Assembly (NCBI GenBank): GCA_947095585.1
Contig: OX352765.1
Coordinates: 76,987,976-77,051,975, forward strand
Origin: Nephrocerus scutellatus
Taxonomy: Eukaryota; Arthropoda; Insecta; Diptera; Pipunculidae
Length of the DNA: 64,000 nt
Direction of reading: 5' to 3'
The position numbers were made by a program, and so were the translations under genes. The notes beneath the pieces are model-generated. The model ran no database searches and had not been told where the DNA came from. It saw nothing but the letters and a program-made list of their open reading frames with translations. This document shows positions 1 to 9,320 of the stretch, one piece after another (the stretch's first letter is position 1; each line of letters opens with the position of its first letter).

Positions 1-590
1 CTTCGTTGGAAAGACCAGATATTTGCTTTGCCATAGCCAAGAATGCTGCAAGATGTTTAGGTTTCCTAAAACGGTGCAAGATGTACTTTACTCCTTCAGA
101 TCGGGCTACTAAACTCGAATACAATTGTATTGTCTGGGCAGGTGCCCCCAAGACCATCACATTGCATCTACTAGACAGAATTCAGAACAGCGCGTAAAAC
201 TTATCGGTGACATAAATATTATCAAAACAATCGAACCGCTTGAACCTCGTAGGAATGTTTTCTGCTTGTCACTGTCTTATCGCTTTTTCCACAAGCGGTG
301 TTCAAAAAAAATATCCAGATGCATCCCGCCCGTTCTCGAAACCCTCCGTAATACCCATGCCTCAATTCGAGCCCACGGGTCCACCATTAAGCCTTTCTCC
401 GGACGTACTAACTAATGTAGAGGTTCTTTCTTTAGCCGCACTTAAGTTATGTGGAATGAATTGCCTGATTCCGTGTTTCTATATTTGTGCGATCTGCAGT
501 CGTTTAAGACACACGTGCATAGACCTATCATCTTATCCTCTCCCTAAATTCCTAACGCACAGGCTGTGCTAAGCATAATAAGGGTGCAAA
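1..590 (+). pseudogene. Non-LTR retrotransposon, C-terminal end of reverse transcriptase (degenerate, partial)
   Basis: Conceptual translation gives the thumb and C-terminal part of a non-LTR reverse transcriptase. The readable pieces are AARCLGFLKRCKMYF, LEYNCIVWAGAPKT, LLDRIQNSA and then, in another frame, VKLIGDINI and RRNVFCLSLSYRF. A final block around 450-530 reads WNELPDSVF and FKTHVHR, as is usual at the end of such ORF2 proteins. The frame changes near 185-200 and again near 400, so the copy cannot be translated whole. The palm domain lies before the window start. The element seems to end near 590-600, where AT-rich sequence begins. The exact clade is uncertain. Confidence 0.75.
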
Positions 591-1500
591 TCCTGTACAT
601 TATAGAACAAAATAATTAATAATTTATTTTAAAAGCGGAAAGTAAAATGAAATGTTTAACATTTCCTTGTGTTCCGTACGAGTTATGCATTTATTCTAGC
701 TGCCCAAAAATTTAAAACAGTTTTGCTTAGCAGTAACCTTTAGTTACATCTTTTTTTGAGACAGGGTTAAGGGGAACAGTGTTATCCCCTTAAATACCTC
801 GATTAGGATTTTACTTCAAATAAAGGCCTTATAGCGCAAGCATATTTATAATGACTCCCATTTTAATCCCACATCCAAATAAGCATTCATAAAAGAAGGC
901 AATCAAATTAAATTTATATTTCTTCCCTGTCCAAGTAGCTAAAAAAAATATGAATAAATTACAATAAACGGGCAAGAGTAGGCGGCGCAGATTAGACGAT
1001 CAAACCCATTTAGCTGCGGCCTGCTTACCTGTATACTTCAGAATTCCGATTGCTTTTGTATCAAGACGACAAAATCCGCACATTAAAACAAAAGTAAATC
1101 ACGGATTAGCGTCAGATTTTTCTTTCATTTCGAACGAAATTATATTTGAACGTGTCGTGACGTCCGCCCAAACGCATCTGATGTTTTGTCAGATGGATGG
1201 GATCAAAACGAAAGAAAAGAACAAACGTGTGAAGATCTTCCTCCAGCTGAATGGGTGAATGGGTCTTTAGCCCATTGAAAACACAATCAGCATTATTAGT
1301 AACTGGTATAAATGAATTTGGGATTTTCGTTGACTTTATGGGCCATGATATGATGATGAGTATCACTACTGGTTGCCTGATGCTGACTGCTGCTGTTTTC
1401 GGTTGCCTCCAGCAAACTGAAATTCGACACAAAACAAATCGAATTTCAATTCATACATTCGATTCGATTCGAGGAGGACGCTAATTTATGTGCCTCACAG
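591..1500. other. Unassigned AT-rich stretch
   Basis: No coding similarity was recognised on either strand. Open frames of 77-106 codons near 1112-1484 overlap on opposite strands and show no known motif. A short cluster of CGATT/TCGAA repeats lies at about 1440-1475, just before the putative exon. Confidence 0.4.
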
Positions 1501-1583
1501 AATTCCGATCTCAGCAGGGTTTCCCTTATTTCGATGAGGGCATCTTCCAGGTCCTGGTGTTTAATTCCTCCGTATACACGCAG
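1501..1583 (+). CDS. Putative single host exon (unrecognised protein)
   Basis: This 83-base stretch is preceded by a splice-acceptor-like sequence ending in CTCACAG (1494-1500) and followed by a good donor, CAG then GTAATAT at 1584. In its third frame it is open throughout and reads from FRSQQGFPYFDEG to VFNSSVYTQ, which looks like an ordinary globular protein segment. It is much too short for ORF finding by length. The family is not recognised and no adjoining exon was found. The minus strand is also open here, so coding status is unproven. If real, the flanking TE-rich DNA would be intronic. Confidence 0.25.
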
Positions 1584-1989
1584 GTAATATTACACTTTAT
1601 AGGATTGCGATACTAAATGTTTATCAGTATATGTAAAAATATTTTATCGATAACAATTGGGCTTTATTGCAGTTGTTCGGCTCGCGTTGAAGGAAAAATT
1701 ATACAAAGCTTGACTTTAGGAAGGGCACCTACAAGTTAATAACATTTTAAAGTATGTGCAACTAAATAGAAATTATGCAGTAAAAAAACTGCTAATTTAT
1801 TTAGATAAATAAAGCGGTGTTTTTCCACCTTTCGTTTCTCGTGGCCTCTTTCCCAAACGCAAGCTTTAGTGTCGCAATGGGTCTCCCCACATTTACACTT
1901 TCCGGTTGCAACTCGTAGTCGTATTACGTCTAGCGAGTTCTCCGCTTGTTCCTGCTCCTTGCTACGTTTCGGGTCACTCAAACCCAAAT
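1584..1989. other. Unassigned stretch
   Basis: No recognisable domain was found. A minus-strand open frame (1736-1987, 83 codons) is cysteine- and charge-rich but matches nothing known to me. If the exon to the left is real, this would be intron. Confidence 0.35.
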
Positions 1990-2394
1990 TATACGTATAT
2001 TGGACTGTTCAACCATCTTGCTAAGATATGATCGCTTCCAGCGATTAGATTGACGATTGATTGTCCACAAAATGATAATCTTCTTTGAACATAATACACT
2101 ATGCTCCAGCCAATTCATGACCTCCTAAATCGCTATCATTTTAGCCTCGAATACGCTTCAGAGCTTCTTTATTTCAGTTTGTCATAAAAACTTCTATTCT
2201 ATCGACTAGCTTAGAGCCGAACTGTAAAGATTCATTATCTGGTGCGCATCCACTCTTCCAGTATTCTTTGAAGACGATTATCGTCCGAAATCGCATATCG
2301 AAGCATAACACGGGTACGCGGTGTAATCAAGATTCGTTAGCTCTTGCTCAAACGAGTTGATTATAGTCAATGTAATGAGGTGGAGCATAACCTC

Positions 2395-3144
2395 TTAGGA
2401 CCGTGTTAGGGTCGTTGCTATCAGAGCACCGGTCATATGCATTCTGACCGATCTTTTGACATTCTCGATTATTTTCCTATAAGTAACTTTTTCCAGATCT
2501 TGCCAACACACGCTTACTCCATACATAATTGCCGGTCTTACTACGGCCGGAGCTAGTACTCCGGTTTCAAAACTCATCTTTTCTAATTTCGTTACTGCAT
2601 GAGTATATAAAGTTAAATTAGTTTCCTTACTTACTTATTCTATTATGTAAAATTTTCAGCTAAGTTTTCTGTCCAAGAAAGTGTCCAGATTAGGCTGGTT
2701 CCGTTTAAAGTTCTTGGAGACATCCCTTACTGCAGTTACAGACACTCCTCCCGAAGAGGAAATAATATCTAGACAAGCATGACTCTTATCAATTGATTGG
2801 TCGAGACTTCAATACCTCTGCTACTGATTGCCCTTGAAATAGAGTCGTAGCCAGTATTATCGAAAGCGCCCTCAATGTCGAGTAAGGAACAGAGCCACTT
2901 CCTTGAAAAGAAAAGTTTCTTCTTTCTTCTTAACAAGATAGTGAAGGGCACCTTCTGTGCTTTTGCCTTCCTGCACGCAAACTGCCTTGAGTGCAGAGGG
3001 GTAGACTATTCTAACCGGCATATTAGACATCAATAAGTAGTTGTCACTTATAGAGGTATTGAGTTCAAATGATGTTAGACTTATAGGTATGTATGACTTA
3101 GGCAGCTCACTAGGCCTATTGACTTGTTTGGGAATAAATATCAC
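2395..3144 (-). pseudogene. Family A copy 1, reverse transcriptase domain (palm partly deleted)
   Basis: Reverse transcriptase pieces appear in order: SYIPISLTSFE (fingers; normally YRPISL), VQEGKSTEGALHYLV, LLDIEGAFDNTGYDSI with the first catalytic aspartate, and ISSSGGVSVTAV. The text then jumps to FLDRKLS and, at 2577-2395, RPAIMYGVSVCW. The PQGG and YADD motifs that should lie between are missing, so the copy is catalytically dead. Several frames are needed to follow it. The plus-strand sister copy near 12.1-12.7 kb keeps the deleted region. Confidence 0.7.
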
Positions 3145-3359
3145 ACTTACCTGTCTCTAGATAGTAAATATGTTCCCCCAGTAAATTAATCATACCCGGT
3201 AGGATGAGATCGGTTATCTTTTGAAGAAACCCTGGAAAGATTCCATCACCGCCGGGTGGTTTGAAATGTTTGAAAGAGCCTACTGCCCATTTAGCCTTAT
3301 CCGGACTGAAGATTTTACCGGATAACCTATTTACCCTACTAGAAATTCAGATCCTTTGG

Positions 3360-3870
3360 TCAGATGCGTTTGGGTACGTGTATGGTGCACGAGTACACGA
3401 ACCTGGGAATTAACCTTGATGAACTAATTGCTGTAGCTGCTGCCCAGACCTCTTGATGTTCATTTGCATCGCATCCTATGAGGTACTGGATGTTTCTGTT
3501 CCAGCAGTGCTCTATTACCTCCTGAACCACTATGGACGGAATGTTTTCGTCTTCGCCGGAGAAATATGCTGAAGCACATACGATGTTCTGTGTTCCCCTC
3601 TCGGTCGGAACTTCAATCAGCAGGGCCACAAAGTCATTGGTTATGAATTCTGGTCTAGGACGAAAGTTGATGTTCGTGCCGGTCAAGCAGGCCGCCCTTG
3701 GAACTGGCTCCCCGCATTTGCAGATCAATTTAATTCTTAATTCCGTCGACTTTTTATGTGTCCGCTAATAACTCAAGGCTCTTGGATGAGACCAAAGGTT
3801 TTGTTTTCCTCGGCGAACCGCTTGCTGAGGATAGCGGATGCAGGTTCGCCTGTAACACCCTGATGGCGCT
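3360..3870 (-). pseudogene. Family A copy 1, apurinic-like endonuclease domain
   Basis: This is the N-terminal half of ORF2, an EEP-type endonuclease that nicks target DNA to prime reverse transcription. The longest open piece (3728-3360, 122 codons) contains LLIEVPTERGTQN, ASAYFSGEDE and IQYLIGCDANEH. The last corresponds to the GDxN metal-binding motif, here CDAN, as in related elements. The preceding segment reads AILSKRFAEENKTFGLIQEP in a different frame, so a frameshift separates the ORF2 start from the catalytic part. No complete active site can be translated from this copy. Confidence 0.7.
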
Positions 3871-4300
3871 CATTAGTCCGTCCTGGCTCCTGGGTGCTAA
3901 AGTTGAACGGGTGGCTTTGGCAAAAGGAAGAGTTCAATTTAATGAATCCACCTCGTTGTTGCTGGATCAGTAGCCCATCTAATGCCTTTCCAATAGAAAA
4001 GCATTCCGATTTCTCTGCGATGACGCTACATGCATCAACGATTGTGGATGCGTCAAATTCAGAAGTGGCTGATTCCAAGTCCTCAGTTGTGACGTTCTCG
4101 CCAGTTACAGAGGGGGCCCGTACAGCTACGCCATGTGAAGTCTATGCAGTTAGGGTTCGGCAGCTCAACAGCAGACCGAGCAGTTGAGGCTAACATGGGG
4201 AAGGCAATCGAGAGCTTAACAGATTCCCTGCAGCCGATTGCTCAACAGCAGGACCCAAGATTGATGCACGTTGAGATGCATCGATCTCATAATTATTAAA

Positions 4301-5859
4301 GAGCGCAGCCAGGCAACGCTGGGTATTTCAGCTAGTAATTAACATACATTTATTTAAATTGTTTTAGTAAAAATTATTCTGTTGTTTGCGATTTTTCCTA
4401 GGGCTCATCCAAGTTTTTGAAGTCTTCGTGCTAAAATAATTCAGCTACGCAAACGATTCGAAATATGCGACTAACAGCACCATCCTGCATAGCGCCGGCT
4501 GTCAGTAATATCGTGATATTGCATCATCGAGTGCGCACAATTGAGCGCAGATTCGCAACACATTCTTTGGTCCTTCAGAAACAATACTCGCAGTACATCA
4601 CAACAAAGGGACTTATCTCGAGACACAATGTGCGGCTCAAATAGGAGAAAAATAACCTCTACACGATCGTTTTCTGGATTTACAATAAAATGCTCAGCCC
4701 ATATACGACATACAATATACGATCAACATCAATAAAAACAACAACAACAACAACAATACTCATGGATCCCAGCTTAGGATAATGAAAATTCAAACGACCG
4801 TAAAACGCTAATCTCTCTCATGAATTTTAAATAAAAATCAAAAATTGAGGGATGCAAAAGCGAACGTGTCAGTTGTTCGTCCGTCTGATGTCCTCTGCTC
4901 TGATATTGCAAACCTAGTCATCATGAGATGAGATATGATTTTATAGTTGCGTGTACCGCTCTTCACGGTGATCCGCAAAAGTGCTTAAATTCACAGCGTT
5001 AAATGGATCAGCATTTGGTTCAATGAAGCGATTCTATGCTCTGACGTAATAAATTTGTACGTGTACATCCCTCTGCGTACGTGCATTGTGGCGATTGTCA
5101 CCCTTCATTGTTTCCCCCTTTATAATGTAACAGTATTTGAATGAATAACAACAGGAAACAATGTGAAAACTCAAGGATCGGATTTGTATATTCATTGTTT
5201 GGAGTTTTTGTTTCGCATTTCCAAATTGAACAGAATTTTATCCGCGAACACCCAACAAGGGACTATAGGGCACAGACTTAAGTTACATAATTTTCCTCGT
5301 TTCCTTCTCTCTCTTTCCCACGTTTACTTTATGACGAGCTCTATTTTATATCGGTTCATCTTACTCATCGCAAACAACAGGCTTAATTCGATTTTATTGT
5401 TTGTTTTTACGTTTGTCGATTGTTTGCGATGTTTGTTGCAAATAAATTCTATTCCTTTTTTATTTCATTGGATATCATAACTCATTTTTTTTCGAAAGTT
5501 GACGTCAAGTCTGCACTAATTAAGGCAATTAGTACCGGCAGGATGTCCGCCAGTGCCATTTCATTCTTTACGGCTCTTAACGCTTCTATAATTAAGAGTA
5601 ATGGTTTATTGTTGTTGCCTTTGAGGACATATTCCTCTAAACAGAAGTGAAAACAATACCAAAATTGGGGTTGGTTGCATTAAGGGTATCAAAAATATTT
5701 AAAAGTAAAAAACATAAACTGTATGTATGTATGAAAAACGCAACATTCGGTCCCAAAAGCATAAAACCCACCCATAAAAATGTTCATGTAAATTCTCTAA
5801 TCGAAGATTAAATAAAATCGGGTTAGTTTTAAAAAAATGCATATGTATCTTCAAGATAA
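4301..5859. other. Unassigned AT-rich stretch with a short CAA repeat
   Basis: No protein similarity was recognised. A pure (CAA)n run of about seven units lies at 4736-4757. Plus-strand open frames at 5163-5480 (105 codons) and 5420-5650 are leucine- and phenylalanine-rich, as expected from translated AT-rich DNA, and carry no motif I recognise. Confidence 0.4.
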
Positions 5860-6442
5860 TGTTGTTCCCAGTAAGCTCGTGTGGTTTAATTCGCTAAAGT
5901 CTTAGAGTAACACCAGTTGTATCGCAAAGCTTTTCTGCTTCCTAGTCGCGTTGGAAGTCGGAGTTTCTGACAAACCTTGGACTATTTACTATGCATCTTA
6001 ATACCTTGTTTTGGAAGAACTGAATTATTTCTATTTTATTTTTAGCAGCACACCCCCAGAGATGAATGGCCTATGTCCATACTGATCTTAATGTTAGTTT
6101 TTATATTAGTAGTTTGTTTTTTATCAACAAAACAGATTTTCTGCCAATGAGCCAATTAAGTTTTCTCAGCTTCATTTTTAGGTACTTTGCTCTATTGGAA
6201 TAAGGAATTTATATCCCATTAACAATAATTGGAATATGTTGAATATTTTTGTTAGTAAAATTAACATGTATGGATTTTATGCTATTTAGCCTTAAGCAGC
6301 CCAGCCCAATTCACTCAATGTAGAATTTGAGTTAAATCTATTTCATTTTTGCCAACTGAGAGAATGGCGGTGTCATTAGCAAACGTAGCAAGTGTGCAAT
6401 TCGAAAAGGTTCGCATGTCATTTGTGAAGAGTATATATTGCC

Positions 6443-6471
6443 AGGGTTATCCATTTTGCGGTTTCAAAAGT
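6443..6471 (+). repeat. Left terminal inverted repeat of the mariner
   Basis: The sequence begins AGGGTTATCCATTTTGCGG. It is complementary to 7715-7743 except for one T/C difference in the middle. Confidence 0.92.
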
Positions 6472-6564
6472 AAACGTAAATAAAACACATATAAAATATT
6501 TTTTATCATGATATTTCTTTTTTATTATAAAGTTTGAACGTTGACATTATGTGCTACATCAATA

Positions 6565-7633
6565 CTACATCATTAAATGACCACCACGCGAATTGTTGCA
6601 AGCATCAATTCTTTTGAGGTAATTTTTGACCACTTTTTGACACATTTTGGGCGGTATCTCAGCCATAACTTGACGAATATTGGTTTTTAAGTGCTCAAGA
6701 GTTAAAGGTTTATCTGCATAAACACGGTCTTTCGCGTAGCCCCACAAAAAAATGTCAAGCGGTGTCAAATCGCATGATCTTGGTGGCCAGTTGATATCGC
6801 CACGACGAGAAATTACGCGGCCAGGAAATGTCTCTTGCAATAAAGCCATATTCGCTCGAGTTGTGTGGCATGTGGCACCGTCTTGTTGAAACCACATATT
6901 TTCTAAGTCGTATTCTTCAATAGCAGGCAAAAAAAAGTCGGTTAGCATATGACCATAAACCTCCGAATTGACGGTGACAGTCGTTCCATTGTCGTTTTCG
7001 AAGAAGTAAGGTCCAATCACACCTCCGGACCAAAGAGCGCACCAAGCAGTGACTTTTTGTGGATGTAATGGCCTCTCCAATTACTTGAGGATTCTCAGAA
7101 CCCCAAATACGACAATTTTGTTTGTTAACATACCCACCGAGTGAGAAATGTGCTTCGTCGCTGAAGAATATTTTGTTCGAAAAATCGCCGTCCACCGCCT
7201 GTTGTTCAAGCACCCATTCGACGTATCTACGACGTTGTGAATGGTCAGCTGGCTTCAGTTGTTGTGTGAGTTGGATTTTATATGGATGTAGGTGTAGATC
7301 CAAATGCAAAATACGCCATAATGTGCCGTAAGACAGTCCTAATTCCTGAGAACGACGAGGAATCGACACATTCGGGTCTTCGGCAACACTTTCACTTACA
7401 GCAGCGATATTTTCAGTGGTACGAGCGAAACGATGATGCACAGGCGTTACAATATCTGTAACCGATCCAGTCTCTTCTAATTTCTTCACAATTTTGCCAA
7501 TTGCTTGCGTAGTTGGACGATTATGTAAACCATAATCTCCTCTTAAAGCACGATATGTGGCTGTGGCAGAATCACCATTTTTGTAGTAGGTTTTTACAAT
7601 TTTTCAGCGTTGTGCGATAGTTAAGCGATCCAT
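6565..7633 (-). pseudogene. Mariner-like transposase (one stop, at least two frameshifts)
   Basis: The start ATG is at 7633-7631, and the tenth codon is a TGA stop (7606-7604). The reading then continues through an N-terminal helix-turn-helix region and the DNA-recognition motif IPRRSQELGLSYGTLW. The catalytic triad is visible as FFSDEAHF, WFQQDGATCHTT and SCDLTPLDIF. The frame shifts by one base near 7080, between WGSENPQVI and the block starting PLHPQKVTAWCALW, and again at the extreme C-terminus (RGGHL). Between the second and third catalytic aspartates there are 36 residues, more than the 34 of classic mariners, so a maT-like or other subgroup is likely. Only a few changes separate it from an open frame, so it is a rather young insertion. 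Confidence 0.88.
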
Positions 7634-7714
7634 TTTCGTAAATGTCAGACTTTCAAGTGAAAAAAAAAATTGTTTTAACAACTTAGTTTGACAGATGTCG
7701 AATTCCAGCCCTAT

Positions 7715-7743
7715 ACTTTTGAAACCGCGAAATGGATAACCCT
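7715..7743 (-). repeat. Right terminal inverted repeat of the mariner
   Basis: The sequence ends CGCGAAATGGATAACCCT and pairs with the left repeat over 28 of 29 positions. Confidence 0.92.
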
Positions 7744-7781
7744 TTAAATTGTTACGCTGTTAGAGTATATACATTGTAAGT

Positions 7782-8056
7782 GGTCGCCGTGGCTCAGTGG
7801 AAATGCGCATGGCTACTGAGCAGGAGGTTCGTAGTTCGAATCCCAGTAACACCAAAAGTATTTTTCAAGGTATCCCACCTCTCACGAATGGGTGACAAAT
7901 GTTTCGAGAGTAATAACGAGAGTCACGGAAAGCTTCTCAATTCACCGTTCGGATCCGGCCTTAAATTGTTCCGTTTTCCATTTGTGTCCAAAAACATACA
8001 CGCGCAACACAAACTGGACCGCAATGGTCTGTCGCGCCGAATATTATTATTATTAT
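7782..8056 (+). mobile_element. tRNA-derived SINE, copy 1 (full length, 275 bp)
   Basis: The head is tRNA-like, with an A box TGGCTCAGTGG at 7790-7800 and a B box GTTCGAATCCC at 7834-7844, spaced as in a pol III internal promoter. A unique body of about 200 bases follows (CCCACCTCTCACGAATGGG, then CGTTCGGATCCGGCC, then CTGTCGCGCCGAAT), ending in an (ATT)n tail at 8042-8056. A 7-base direct repeat, ACATTGT, flanks the insertion (7771-7777 and 8059-8065), as expected for target-primed retroposition. Three further copies lie at 26571, 33108 and 51381. The acceptor arms do not pair, so it is not a functional tRNA gene. Confidence 0.82.
7790..7844 (+). promoter_or_regulatory. RNA polymerase III type 2 internal promoter (A and B boxes) of SINE copy 1
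   Basis: The A box is at 7790-7800 and the B box at 7834-7844, 33 bases apart. Both fit tRNA consensus. Activity cannot be judged from sequence. Confidence 0.6.
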
Positions 8057-8529
8057 AAACATTGTTGGGTCAAGTATACTTCCTTGAGGAACATCGATTT
8101 TAATCGCTTTCAACGCAGAAAGGCATCTTCTTGTTATACTCGAAAATATCTATCAGTGATATATGATTCTAAAATTGTGGAATATTCTCTAGCATAGAGA
8201 GTTTGGAGCTTATATAGTATAGGCCTTCATGCCATACGTCCAGGAATATTGAAAAATATATCATTTTATTTTCAAGGGCTTGTTCGATAATGTTGTTGAT
8301 TCTATGTTCTTGCTCTATAGTAGAATATTGGTACCTCTAAAGCTAAATTGATAAGACGGATTCATATTCTCACTGTTTATGAATGACTTAAGTCTCTAAA
8401 GCAGTATTCGGAAATTTTTGACTAGATGAGTGGTAAGGAGTAATGAGGATTTTTTCTCATTAACTTTTAAGAATTAATTAGGTAGATTTGTTTATTGATC
8501 TTAAGTCAATATATCCGAATTAAGATTTG

Positions 8530-9320
8530 CATTATTTTTAAACAAACCGCCTTGTGGTTGCTCCGAGCGCAGATTGCATTACCATGAAAGACTATACTGT
8601 ATCAAGCAATAACACTTGCTCTTAATGGAAGGAGAGTACGCCTCACTGGAACTGATAACTCCATCTAAGGCAATAGTTGTAAAGACTAGAGCGACTAGCG
8701 ATTGAACGTAATAATGTTGTGTTGGAGTGATACAAACAGCACTTTCATGAGGCTAATTGTACCTACAACCCAACTGCGGAATTAGAGGCTCCACTAATGA
8801 ACGCTGACTACACTATCCTGCCGCCACCAAGCGTAGATGAAGTTAGTAGAGTGATAAATCGGTTAAAAGAAATGAGGCCTTGGGATAAAAGGGCATTCGA
8901 GAGGACCTGATTAAATTTGAAAGGCACTCGTTACACCAAGCAATTCATGAAAAAATAGTGCAAGTATGGGAGGGAGAAACGATGTCAGATGATTGCAGAA
9001 GATCCGTCCTGTGAGTGAACCAACGTGCAACGAGTCGAGTACCGCGTATTAGCTTTTTTCCTCTATCTTTCAAGACTGGATATTTATGTCTTTATTTTCC
9101 CCTACTAGCGTGGCTCCATTCAACGCATTTCAATAACTGGTCCGATTTTATACTTAGAAAGGCGATGGGAAAATGTCTAGAATTCCAAGACTCACTACAC
9201 CATCTGTCTTTAAACCCGCCTATGACAGCATATCTAGAGTATAACTTTATAAAGCAACAAGAGAAATGGGATTCATTGGAATGCGTCTCCCAATCCTAGC
9301 GTTGGAGTAAGTGGGAGAAA
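8530..9320 (+). pseudogene. Family B (RTE-like) non-LTR retrotransposon fragment: linker and start of RT
   Basis: The fragment aligns by eye with the family B copy at 42.8-43.4 kb. Readable pieces are NADYTILPPPSVDEVSRVIN (8790-8870), YTKQFMKK, a damaged YRVLAFF region near 9040, and KCLEFQDSLHH at about 9170. It ends with REMGFIGMRLPILALE near 9300. The conserved APGSDGIP box has become RPWDKRAF. Many frameshifts and stops are present and the palm domain is absent. The left edge, near 8530, lies just beyond the Jockey-type relic. Confidence 0.7.

Larger units (their letters stand above)
1990..4300 (-). mobile_element. Family A non-LTR retrotransposon, copy 1 (EN-RT-RNase H type, Jockey/LOA-like), degenerate
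   Basis: Read from 4300 downwards, the order is: end of an ORF1-like region (4300-3900), start of ORF2 with an endonuclease (about 3870-3370), linker (3340-3170), reverse transcriptase (3140-2390) and traces of an RNase H domain (2200-2000). The ORF1/ORF2 junction and linker can be aligned by eye with the plus-strand copy at 11.2-13.4 kb, so the two are copies of one family in opposite orientation. Stops and frameshifts occur throughout. Part of the RT palm is deleted near 2700: the text runs from the segment before the PQGG motif straight to LDRKLS, which normally lies after the catalytic YADD. The C-terminal third is more diverged than the rest. The clade is given as Jockey/LOA-like because of the RNase H domain. 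Confidence 0.75.
6443..7743 (-). mobile_element. Mariner/Tc1-superfamily DNA transposon, near full length (1301 bp)
   Basis: The element is bounded by 29-base terminal inverted repeats (6443-6471 and 7715-7743) that differ at one base, and it encodes a single transposase on the minus strand. Length and layout are those of a complete mariner-like element. It lies inside the Jockey-type relic. A clean TA target duplication is not obvious at the present borders, so the true ends may lie a few bases further out. The transposase has a premature stop and frameshifts, so the copy is non-autonomous, though its ends look mobilisable in principle. Confidence 0.9.
5860..8450 (-). mobile_element. Jockey-type non-LTR retrotransposon relic, split by a mariner and a SINE
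   Basis: Two separated minus-strand blocks join into one reverse transcriptase. From 8450 to 8066 it reads RLKSFINSENMNPSYQF and ends SALKAIKIDVPQGSILDPT. From 6440 to 5895 it reads ATFANDTAILSV, LNWLIGRKSVL, LRSVWT, AIHLWG, then KVLRCIVNSPRFVRNSDF. This is the typical Jockey order. The FADD box is FAND, so one catalytic aspartate is lost, and there are several stops. The block between is occupied by a mariner (6443-7743) and a SINE (7782-8056). When both are mentally removed the RT text resumes in nearly the right place, which shows that both inserted into this older element. Confidence 0.75.

Noticed and set aside
1112..1484. Overlapping 106- and 77-codon frames as a gene
   Set aside because: Opposite-strand overlap, no motif, low-complexity CGATT/TCGAA stretch at the end.
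5163..5480. 105-codon frame resembling a small membrane protein
   Set aside because: Hydrophobicity follows from T-rich DNA; no splice or start support and no motif.
7782..7853. A genuine tRNA gene
   Set aside because: A and B boxes are present but acceptor and T arms do not pair, and the sequence continues into a SINE body found four times.
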